Positions 37,574 to 45,273 of a stretch of 64,000 bases of DNA are shown in pieces. The DNA comes from Truepera radiovictrix DSM 17093 (GTDB lineage: Bacteria; Deinococcota; Deinococci; Deinococcales; Trueperaceae): positions 2,547,001 through 2,611,000 of the forward strand of contig NC_014221.1 of NCBI RefSeq assembly GCF_000092425.1, in the 5' to 3' direction. The position numbers were made by a program, and so were the translations under genes. The notes under the pieces are model-generated. The model saw only the letters and a program-made list of their open reading frames with translations. It made no database searches and was not told where the DNA came from. The first letter of the stretch is position 1; the number at the start of each line of letters is the position of its first letter.

Positions 37574-38755
37574 TCACGTCACCCCGCCAGCCGCCCGAAA
37601 CGCCCGGTGCGCCCCGCTCCGCAGCAGCTCCTGCAGCGCCGCGACGGTCTGTTCAAGCTCCGCTTCGGTGTTGTAGAGCGCCACGGGCGCGAGCCGCAAC
37701 AAGTTGGGTGCGCGGTAGTCGGGGATGATGTGGCGCGCGCGCAGCGCGAGGCTCAGCAGGTGCGCTTCGGGGTGCTCGAGCGCGACGTGCGCCCCCCGCG
37801 CGCGCGGGTCGCGCGGCGTCTTGACGGAACACTCCGGCAGGTGCGTATCGGCGAGCGCGATGAGGTAGTCCGTGAGCGCCAGAGACCGCTGCCGGACGTC
37901 CGCGATCGTCACCTCCTCGAAGACGCCCAGAGCGCCCTCGAGCCCTGCAAGCGCCAGGATGCTCGGCGTCCCCATCTGAAAGGCCCCCGCGCCGCGCGCC
38001 TTGCGAAAGGTGGGGGCCATCTCGAACTGCACCGCCTTGTCGCTCCCCCACCACCCCGGCAGCCCCGGCGCGCGCTCAAAGTGCCGTTCGTGGACGAAGA
38101 GCCCCCCCGGCGCCCCCGGCCCCGCGTTGAGGTACTTGTACGAGCACCACACCGCGAAGTCCACCCCGTCGTCATGAAAGTCGTGCGGTACCGCGCCGAT
38201 GGAGTGCGCCGCGTCCCAACCGATGAGCACCCCCGCCTCGTGCGCGGCGCGCGTCAGCGCCGCGACGTCTAGCAGCTGCCCGCTCCGGTAGAGCACGGTC
38301 GGCAGCACGGCCACGGCGACGTCGGGCGTCAGGGCCGCCAGGAGGTCCTCTTCGTGCAGCGTGTGCCCGTCGCGCGAGGGCACGAGTTTAAGCTCGCCGC
38401 CCCCGCGCTCCGCCCACGCCGCGAGCGCGTAGAGGTCGCTGGGGAAGTCCAGCGCGGTCGCCAGCAGGTTGCGGCGCGCCCCCTCGGGGCGGTAGAAGGT
38501 CGCGAGCAGCGCGTGCAGGTTGCTCGTGATGCTGCCCGTGGCGATGACCTCGTCCGGACGCGCCCCCACGAGCTTGGCGAGCGCGGGCGAAAGGCGCTCG
38601 GCGAGACCAAACCACTCCTCCCAGGCGCTCACCGCCAGGTGCTGCCACCCCTTCAAGCGGCGCTCGATGGCCGCCTGCGCCCCGTAGCAGAGGGGTCCCA
38701 GCGAGTTGCCGTCTAGGTAGATGCCGCGCGGCAGCAAAAAGGCGTCGCGTTTCAC
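37574..38755 (-). CDS. kynU: Kynureninase
   Basis: A 393-residue PLP enzyme that cleaves kynurenine to anthranilate and alanine. The N-terminal IYLDGNSLGP, the central WDAAHSIGAVPHDFHDDGVDFAVW (here split by interpretation into DAAHS and DFHDDGVDF) and CSYKYLNAGPG, with the PLP-binding Lys, are diagnostic. The gene follows kynB after 6 bp. Tryptophan dioxygenase, needed for the first step, is not in the window. Confidence 0.9.
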   Translation of the reverse strand: MKRDAFLLPRGIYLDGNSLGPLCYGAQAAIERRLKGWQHLAVSAWEEWFGLAERLSPALAKLVGARPDEVIATGSITSNLHALLATFYRPEGARRNLLATALDFPSDLYALAAWAERGGGELKLVPSRDGHTLHEEDLLAALTPDVAVAVLPTVLYRSGQLLDVAALTRAAHEAGVLIGWDAAHSIGAVPHDFHDDGVDFAVWCSYKYLNAGPGAPGGLFVHERHFERAPGLPGWWGSDKAVQFEMAPTFRKARGAGAFQMGTPSILALAGLEGALGVFEEVTIADVRQRSLALTDYLIALADTHLPECSVKTPRDPRARGAHVALEHPEAHLLSLALRARHIIPDYRAPNLLRLAPVALYNTEAELEQTVAALQELLRSGAHRAFRAAGGVT

Positions 38756-38761
38756 GTCGGC

Positions 38762-39367
38762 CTAGGGCTTGCGCAGCACGGCCCGCACCGGCGAAGCGTC
38801 GGCCTCGGGGAGGTTGAGGGGCAAACAGAGGAGCTCGTAACGCCCCTCGTTCACACCCTGCAGGTTGAGCCCCTCGAGGATAAGCACGTCGCGCTCGGCA
38901 CACGCCCGGTGCGCCGGGAGGTCCTTGCTGTTTAGCGCGTCCACACTCGGCGCGTCCGTACCGATGAGCCGCACCCCGCGGTCCGCCAGCAGGTGGATGA
39001 CCTCGGGTGAAAAGGTGTGAAAGCGCTCCGGAAACGCCTCCCACACCTCGGGCTGACCGGTAAAGAAGAGCACCCGCTCGGGGAGCCTGGGAAAGGGCTC
39101 CAAAAGCCCCGCCTCGAGCCCCGCCAGGGCGTAGATCACCTGCGCGGGGCCGCTTAGCCGCTCGAGCGCCACCTCCCCCAGACGCACCCCGTCCTCGTCG
39201 TAGTGGTACGGCGCGTCGAGGTGCGTACCCACGTGCGTCGAGGTCGAGAGCGCCATGACGTTGACAGCGGCGCCCTCGGCGATCTTGGAGGTGGGCTCGA
39301 GCGTAAAGGGCGTGTCACCGGGCCAGTTGGGGTGCCCCCGATAGAGGGCGCGGGTAAGGTCGATCAT
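38762..39367 (-). CDS. kynB: Kynurenine formamidase
   Basis: A 201-residue cyclase-family hydrolase that deformylates N-formylkynurenine. The metal-binding motif HVGTHLDAPYHY is intact, and the start (MIDLTRALYRGHPNWPGD) matches bacterial KynB. It lies directly upstream of kynU, as in other bacterial tryptophan-degradation operons. TTAGAG is 6 nt before the ATG, 78 bp from the CRISPR array. Confidence 0.9.
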   Translation of the reverse strand: MIDLTRALYRGHPNWPGDTPFTLEPTSKIAEGAAVNVMALSTSTHVGTHLDAPYHYDEDGVRLGEVALERLSGPAQVIYALAGLEAGLLEPFPRLPERVLFFTGQPEVWEAFPERFHTFSPEVIHLLADRGVRLIGTDAPSVDALNSKDLPAHRACAERDVLILEGLNLQGVNEGRYELLCLPLNLPEADASPVRAVLRKP

Positions 39368-39445
39368 GCGCTACTCTAACGCACCCGTCTGAAGCTTTAG
39401 AGCGCTCCAGAACCCGAAACCCTAGCGGCGAACCCCCCTCGTCCG

Positions 39446-40550
39446 GTTTCAATCCCCTGACGGGGCAGATCCTTTTGCAACCCGCATCCGAAACGTAACA
39501 TGGCTTGCGGTTGACGAGGTTTTGTTTCAATCCCCTGACGGGGCAGATCCTTTTGCAACCACCGGCTACGACATGGGCACTTTTGAGTTCGGCGGCACCG
39601 GTTTCAATCCCCTGACGGGGCAGATCCTTTTGCAACAGGTTTTGACGCCGAGGGGAGCGTCCCCCAGACTCAGGCGGGTTTCAATCCCCTGACGGGGCAG
39701 ATCCTTTTGCAACAGAGTCCTGGCACGCGCATGTCGAGCGCGCCGGTATCGAGTTTCAATCCCCTGACGGGGCAGATCCTTTTGCAACCGGGGGACATCT
39801 ACCTCGTCGTACATGGGGCCGCATACTTGTTTCAATCCCCTGACGGGGCAGATCCTTTTGCAACACTCTTAAACATCCCGGCTGAGTTACGGGGTGTCGA
39901 GTTTCAATCCCCTGACGGGGCAGATCCTTTTGCAACTTGACGTTACTGACAACGAGTTCTACTCGGTGGACGAGAGGTTTCAATCCCCTGACGGGGCAGA
40001 TCCTTTTGCAACCTGGGACTCAGGTCAAGTGGGTTGGGCGTACGTCACACGTGTTTCAATCCCCTGACGGGGCAGATCCTTTTGCAACTACTAGAAAGGA
40101 GCGGAGATGCAGTACGAGGACTGCGTTAAGTTTCAATCCCCTGACGGGGCAGATCCTTTTGCAACTCAACCCGAACGTGATCAGAGACGACCGGCGACGC
40201 TTCAGTTTCAATCCCCTGACGGGGCAGATCCTTTTGCAACCACAGACCCTAGGAAAGATAGGACTGCCTACGAGACGCTCCTGTTTCAATCCCCTGACGG
40301 GGCAGATCCTTTTGCAACCGCACCTCGAGCGCCGCAACCTCGACGCCGCCGGTACGCGTGTGTTTCAATCCCCTGACGGGGCAGATCCTTTTGCAACTCA
40401 CAAGCATTTGGAGGGGAGAAATGATAGTTAATTTTAAAGTTTCAATCCCCTGACGGGGCAGATCCTTTTGCAACATGGCGAGTTTGTTGACCGTCTCCGT
40501 AAAACGTGAGATGTGTTTCAATCCCCTGACGGGGCAGATCCTTTTGCAAC
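39446..40550 (-). CRISPR. CRISPR array: 15 repeats, 14 spacers
   Basis: Fifteen identical 36-bp repeats at 39446, 39524, 39601, 39678, 39753, 39829, 39901, 39977, 40053, 40130, 40205, 40283, 40362, 40439 and 40515. Spacers are 36-43 bp, all different. On the plus strand each repeat starts GTTTCAATCCCCTGACGGGG and ends CTTTTGCAAC. The minus strand ends in ATTGAAAC, the usual 3' end of the repeat in the mature orientation, so transcription should run leftwards from a leader beyond 40550. The CCCC-TGAC-GGGG core can form a small hairpin. No cas gene lies within the window. Repeat form suggests type I or III. Confidence 0.97.
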
Positions 40551-40891
40551 TCTACCCTCTGGAAGGGCCGTCTGGCAAGGGGTTTTCGAGGGGTCAATTT
40601 GCACCCTTCAAGTTATCCACAGCTTGGCCTGTGGATAACCCCAAAAGGACGAGGCGCGGGCTGTGGATAACTGCTAAAGATGACTGACAAACGCTGAAAC
40701 GTTCTCGGTCGGCGCGGGTTGTCAAGGTGCGCGTCACGGTGGGGGCGTGACGGTATAAGGATAACATACGCTGCGGGGTTATGCAGCTGGGGAGGTGGGG
40801 TGGCGGGGTGGGCCGGTGCTGGGGTGCTCGCGAAAGCCGCAGCGCCGCGTCACCCGGGTGGGCAACGCGGCGCGCGGTGGGCGCGGGGGGG
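40551..40891. promoter_or_regulatory. CRISPR leader side with three DnaA boxes
   Basis: The region between glmM and the array. It holds three perfect TTATCCACA boxes, all within GTTATCCACAG: 40613-40621 (+), 40630-40638 (-) and 40662-40670 (-). Further right, an inverted repeat GTCACG/CGTGAC lies near 40733-40751. By repeat orientation this is the leader. It could be a DnaA-binding control region for the array or an unrelated DnaA-titration site. Confidence 0.6.
40842..40873 (-). terminator. Hairpin downstream of glmM
   Basis: A 9-bp perfect stem (40842-40850 with 40865-40873) around a 14-nt loop lies 19 bp after the glmM stop codon. No T-tract follows on the minus strand. Confidence 0.45.
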
Positions 40892-42238
40892 TTAAAAGGC
40901 CGCCCGTTCGACCACCGAGGCGAGGTCGCGGGCGACCTGTTCGATCACCACGGGGTCGCGCCCCTCGACCATGACCCGCACCAAAGGCTCGGTGCCGGAG
41001 GGGCGCAAATTGACGCGCCCCTCGCCGTTGAGGCGCGCTTTGGCGAGCTCGAGCGCGGCGACGACGTGGGTGTGCTCGGCGACCTTGGCCTTGGTCTCCG
41101 GCGCCACGCGGACGTTGAGGAGCGTCTGCGGGTACATGGTGATGGCGTCAAACCACGCTTCGAGCGGTTTCCCCGAAGCGCGCACCGCCGCGAGCGTCTG
41201 CAGGGCGCTCAAGATGCCGTCGCCGGTGGGGGCTTTGTCGAGAAAGAGCAGGTGCCCCGACTGCTCGCCGCCCAGGGTGAGGCCTTCGGCGCGGAGCATC
41301 GCGTGTACGTAGCGGTCGCCGACCGGCGCGCGGTGAAAGGCGACGCCGTGCGAGCGCAGAAAGTGCTCGAGCCCCAAGTTGCCCATCACCGTCGAGACGA
41401 CCGCCCGTTCGCCGCGGTGCAGCGCGCAGATGGCGAGCATGTGGTCGCCCGTGACGAGGCGCCCGCGGCGGTCGACGAGGAGCGCGCGGTCGGCGTCGCC
41501 GTCGAAGGTGACGCCGAGGTCTAGGTTTTCGGCCGCGACGAAGCGCTGCAGCGCGGCGGGGTGGGTGGAGCCGCAGCGGGTGTTGATGTTGAGGCCGTCG
41601 GGTTCGGCGTGCAGGGTGCGCACGTCGGCGCCGAGCGCGCGAAAGACCTCCGGCGCGAGGCGGTAGGCGGCGCCGTGGGCGCAGTCGAGGGCGACCTTGA
41701 GGCCGCTCAGGTCGGGGCCGTGCGAGAGCAGAAAGTCGCGGTAGGGGTGCGACCCGTTGGTGGTAAAGGTGCTCGCCTCGCCGATCTCGGCGCCCGTGAC
41801 CTCACCTAGCTCGTGCGTGCGCGCGAGCAGCGCCTCGATCTCGGCCTCGAGCGCGTCGGGGAGCTTTTCCCCCTCGCGGTTAAAGAACTTGATGCCGTTG
41901 TCGTCGAAGGGGTTGTGTGAGGCGCTGATCACCACGCCCGCGTCGGCTTGGAGCTCGCGGCAGAGAAACGACACCCCGGGGGTCGGCAGCACGCCGAGGT
42001 CGCGCACGTGCGCCCCCCTCGAGGTGAGGCCGGCGGCGAGCGCGAAGGCGAGCATCTGCCCTGAGCGCCGCGTGTCGCGGCCGAGAAGGAGGGTGGGCGC
42101 CCCCGAGCGGTCCGCGCGGCCGTGCTGCGCGAGCACCTCGGCGGCGGCGACGCCGACTTTAAAAGCGAACTCCGCGGTCATGGGGGGGCGACCGGCGACC
42201 CCACGGATGCCGTCGGTACCGAAATAGCGTCTCACCAT
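40892..42238 (-). CDS. glmM: Phosphoglucosamine mutase
   Basis: 448 residues. GlmM converts glucosamine-6-phosphate to glucosamine-1-phosphate for peptidoglycan and other amino-sugar polymers. Motifs: FGTDGIRG at the N-terminus, the phosphoserine loop ISASHNP (Ser107), the metal loop FDGDADR and the phosphate-binding loop RPSGTEPLVRV. TACAAT lies 7 nt before the ATG, and a direct repeat of GCTTAAG overlaps the -35 position. Confidence 0.93.
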   Translation of the reverse strand: MVRRYFGTDGIRGVAGRPPMTAEFAFKVGVAAAEVLAQHGRADRSGAPTLLLGRDTRRSGQMLAFALAAGLTSRGAHVRDLGVLPTPGVSFLCRELQADAGVVISASHNPFDDNGIKFFNREGEKLPDALEAEIEALLARTHELGEVTGAEIGEASTFTTNGSHPYRDFLLSHGPDLSGLKVALDCAHGAAYRLAPEVFRALGADVRTLHAEPDGLNINTRCGSTHPAALQRFVAAENLDLGVTFDGDADRALLVDRRGRLVTGDHMLAICALHRGERAVVSTVMGNLGLEHFLRSHGVAFHRAPVGDRYVHAMLRAEGLTLGGEQSGHLLFLDKAPTGDGILSALQTLAAVRASGKPLEAWFDAITMYPQTLLNVRVAPETKAKVAEHTHVVAALELAKARLNGEGRVNLRPSGTEPLVRVMVEGRDPVVIEQVARDLASVVERAAF

Positions 42239-42245
42239 ACCGGGT

Positions 42246-42279
42246 ATTGTAGCGTGAGAGAGCTTAAGGGAAGCTTAAG
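42246..42279 (-). promoter_or_regulatory. glmM promoter with 11-bp-period direct repeat
   Basis: TACAAT (42246-42251 on the minus strand) serves as the -10 box. GCTTAAGGGAAGCTTAAG (42262-42279) holds two GCTTAAG copies with an 11-bp period at the -35 position. This is the layout of OmpR/PhoB-type activator sites. The same 18-mer with one change is at 61952-61969. Confidence 0.5.
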
Positions 42280-42315
42280 ATGCACTTTATCTTGCCCCCG
42301 CTACTTGGCCCCTGA

Positions 42316-44919
42316 CTACTTGGCCTCGAGCCAGTTGCGCCCCCGCCCGACCTCGGCAACTAGGGGTACGCGCATCGCAAAGGCCCCCTCCATGACCGCT
42401 TTGACCTCCGCCGCGACCGCCTCGGCGGCCCCCTCGGGCGCCTCGAGCACGAGCTCGTCGTGCACCTGCAAAAGCAGCTTCGCCCCGTGCGCTTTAAGGC
42501 GCGGCAAAAGCCTCACCATGGCGAGCTTGACGATGTCGGCCTGCGTCCCCTGGATGGGCATGTTGTAGGCGGTGCGCTCGGCGTACTCGCGGGCGTTGCG
42601 GTTGCTGCTCCTGATGTCGGGGATCGGGCGGCGGCGGCCGAAGAGCGTCTCGACGTAGCCCTTGTCGCGGGCGAAGGCGAGGGTCTCGTCGATGTAGGCG
42701 CGCACCTTCGGGTAGCCCTCGAAGTAGGAGCGGATAAAGGCGTCGGCTTCGGCGTAGGGGATGCTCAGCTCGCGCGCCAGGCGGTGCGCCGACATCCCGT
42801 AGAGGACACCGAAGTTGATCACTTTCGCGACGCGCCGCCCTTCCGGTGTGACCGCCTCGGGGGGGACGCCGAAGATCTGCGCGGCGGTGCGGCGGTGGAT
42901 GTCCTCGCCGCGCCGGAAGGTCTCGACGAGCGCCTCCTCGCCGGTGATGTGCGCGAGGATGCGCAGCTCGATCTGCGAGTAGTCGGCCACGAGCAGCGTC
43001 GCGCCCTCGTCGGCGACGAAAGCGCGCCGGATCTCGCGCCCCACGGCGGTGCGCACGGGGATGTTCTGCAGGTTCGGGTTGGCGCTCGAGAGGCGCCCGG
43101 TGGCCGTGGCGGTCTGGTTGAAGGTGGTGTGGAGCCGCCCAGTGTGCGGGTTGATAAGCCGCGGCAAAGGGTCTAAGTAGGTGCTCTTGAGTTTCGCGAG
43201 CTCGCGGTACTCCAGGATAAGGGGCACCACGGGGTGCGCGTCTTTAAGGGGCTCTAGTGCGCTCACGGCGGTCGAGCGTTTGCCGGTGCTCGTCTTGCGG
43301 CCCGCTTGCAGCTCGAGCTTTTCAAAAAGGAGCTCGGCTAACTGGTCGCGCGAGTTGAGGTTGAGGTTCGGGTTGCCCGCGAGCTCGCGCACCTCGCGCT
43401 CGAGCGCGGCGAGCTTCTCGGCCAGGCTTTCTGACTGCGCCGCGAGGGCGGCGGTGTCGAGGCGGACGCCCGTGACCTCCATGTGCGCGAGCACCTCGGC
43501 CACGGGCCGCTCGATCTCCTCGTAGAGCCGCCGGAGCGCCCCCGCCAGCTTGGGGCGCAGGGTGCGGCTCAGCTCGGCGGTCGCGACCGCCCGCGCCACC
43601 GCCGTCGCCCCCCACGCGGGGGTGCCGTAGCGCCGCGTCAGGGTCTCGGGGTCGGCGGCGCTGGGGTCGAGCACGTAGGCCATCAAGAGCGGGTCGTCGC
43701 CCGGGCGGACCTCGAGGCCGCAGCGCTGCGCGTACACCGCCAGCGCCTTGGCGTCGGCCGCGTGCAGCACCTCCTCGCTGCGCAGCAGCTCGAGCGCGCG
43801 CTCCGGCGGCACCTCGGCGACCGCCCCGCCGGCGGCCACGGCGAGCTCCAACAGCTCCCCCGTCATGGGCGAGACGTCGGAGAGCACGAACCCGAGCGAA
43901 CCGCCGAAAAAGAGGTCTTCGAGGCGCGCCGTCCGGTAGCTCTGGCGCGCCGCCGCCTCCGGCGCCCCCCCCTGGGCGGGGGTGAGCCCCAACTCGCGGA
44001 TGATCGAGCCGAACTCGAGGCGCTCCAAAAGCTCGCGCAGCGCCTCGCGCTGCGGTTCGCGCTGCGCCCACACCTCGGGTGTGACCGTAAGGTCGGCGTC
44101 GGTGATGATGCGCGACAGCTCGCGTGAAAACTTCACGTCCTCCAGGCTGGCGCGCACCTTTTTCGCGGCGCTCTCGGGTTTCACCCGCTCCAGGTTCTCC
44201 AAGATGGCGTCGAGCGACCCGTAGTCTTGCAGCAGCTTGGCGGCGGTCTTGGGGCCGATGCCCTTGGCGCCGGGGATGTTGTCCGAGGCGTCGCCGGTGA
44301 GCGCGCGAAAGTCGACCCACTGATCGACGCGCACACCGAACTTTTCAAACACCTCGTCGGGGCCGAAGCGCTCGGCTTTGGCGAGCCCACGCACATAGAC
44401 CCTGTCCGACACGAGCTGATAGGCGTCGCGGTCGGAGGTGACGATCTCGACGGTGTAGCCCTTTTCGGCGCAGCGCGCGGCGATGGTGCCGATGAGGTCG
44501 TCCGCCTCGAGCCCGGGCACCTCGATCCGGTAGAGCCCCAAAAGGTCGACGAGCTGCTTGATGATCCGGATCTGCTCCGGCAGGTCCTCGGGGGTGTCGC
44601 GCCGCCCCGCCTTGTAGCCCTCGAACTGCTCGTGGCGAAAGCTCTTGGCGGGCGCGTCGAAGGTCACCACCGTCGCGTCGAACTCCCCCTCCTCGGCCAA
44701 GATGCGCAGCAGCGAGCGGAGAAAGCCGTAGATCGCGTTTGTCGGCTCGCCGCGCGAGTTGGAGAGCTCGCGAATGGCGTAGTAGGAGCGAAAGGCGAGC
44801 GCGTGCCCGTCGATGATGACGATCTTGTGCCCGTTCGTGGGGCGGCGCGCGTCGCCCGGGTCGTCCGTGGCGCCAAGGCCGAGCGCCCGCTGCGCGCTAT
44901 CCGGCGGCGCCTCAGCCAC
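42316..44919 (-). CDS. polA: DNA polymerase I, Taq-like, without proofreading residues
   Basis: 867 residues: an N-terminal 5' nuclease (from IVIIDGHALAF), a vestigial 3'-5' exonuclease region and a C-terminal polymerase domain with DYSQIEL near residue 643, the O-helix KVINFGVLYGMS and QVHDELVLEAP. In the exonuclease region, GFVLSDVSPM replaces the E. coli DTETDS stretch that carries the catalytic acids, as in Taq polymerase, so there should be no proofreading. The start is GTG at 44919; a slightly later start is possible because the first 30 residues are not conserved. Confidence 0.95.
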   Translation of the reverse strand: MAEAPPDSAQRALGLGATDDPGDARRPTNGHKIVIIDGHALAFRSYYAIRELSNSRGEPTNAIYGFLRSLLRILAEEGEFDATVVTFDAPAKSFRHEQFEGYKAGRRDTPEDLPEQIRIIKQLVDLLGLYRIEVPGLEADDLIGTIAARCAEKGYTVEIVTSDRDAYQLVSDRVYVRGLAKAERFGPDEVFEKFGVRVDQWVDFRALTGDASDNIPGAKGIGPKTAAKLLQDYGSLDAILENLERVKPESAAKKVRASLEDVKFSRELSRIITDADLTVTPEVWAQREPQREALRELLERLEFGSIIRELGLTPAQGGAPEAAARQSYRTARLEDLFFGGSLGFVLSDVSPMTGELLELAVAAGGAVAEVPPERALELLRSEEVLHAADAKALAVYAQRCGLEVRPGDDPLLMAYVLDPSAADPETLTRRYGTPAWGATAVARAVATAELSRTLRPKLAGALRRLYEEIERPVAEVLAHMEVTGVRLDTAALAAQSESLAEKLAALEREVRELAGNPNLNLNSRDQLAELLFEKLELQAGRKTSTGKRSTAVSALEPLKDAHPVVPLILEYRELAKLKSTYLDPLPRLINPHTGRLHTTFNQTATATGRLSSANPNLQNIPVRTAVGREIRRAFVADEGATLLVADYSQIELRILAHITGEEALVETFRRGEDIHRRTAAQIFGVPPEAVTPEGRRVAKVINFGVLYGMSAHRLARELSIPYAEADAFIRSYFEGYPKVRAYIDETLAFARDKGYVETLFGRRRPIPDIRSSNRNAREYAERTAYNMPIQGTQADIVKLAMVRLLPRLKAHGAKLLLQVHDELVLEAPEGAAEAVAAEVKAVMEGAFAMRVPLVAEVGRGRNWLEAK

Positions 44920-45273
44920 GACGCGCGTCCTGCAAGGGGTTAGGCGTAAGCATACGCGAGTTTACCGCGCCGGGCGCCCACGGGCCGTCGGCGGCGGGGC
45001 GCGCCCCGAAGCGCTGGAGCACGCGGCGCTTTGTACCTCGCTCTGCTTTGTACCTCGCTCTATAGTGTTCGGCCGCTAAAGCGCCCCACAGTGGAGGGGC
45101 GGGACCGACCCACCTCGCGTCGTCCTGTGGACGCCGACACCCTTGCCCCCGGTGGATTGCCGTCGGTGCACGCGAGGCGGCTTCCGGTGGGGGGTCCCGC
45201 CCTTTTGCCCCGAGCCCGGAGTGGCGCTGACCCCGGCACGATGGGCGCCCGCACGCGTTGCTATAGTTGCCCC
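44920..45273. other. Intergenic region with 17-bp tandem repeat
   Basis: 350 bp between divergent polA and nnr. GCTTTGTACCTCGCTCT occurs twice in perfect tandem (45028-45044, 45045-45061) and runs into TATAGT (45061-45066), which could be a second promoter. The longer open frame through this region has no family similarity. Confidence 0.55.

Noticed and set aside
39315-40521. Several open frames of 70-160 codons across the CRISPR array on both strands
   Set aside because: They consist of the translated 36-bp repeat (12 codons) joined by spacers; the repeats explain them.
40612-40671. DnaA-box cluster as the chromosome origin
   Set aside because: Only three boxes, no dnaA/dnaN or other origin neighbours, and no extended AT-rich unwinding region.
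45031-45273. N-terminal extension of the nnr frame
   Set aside because: No family similarity, and a leaderless promoter lies exactly before the ATG at 45274.
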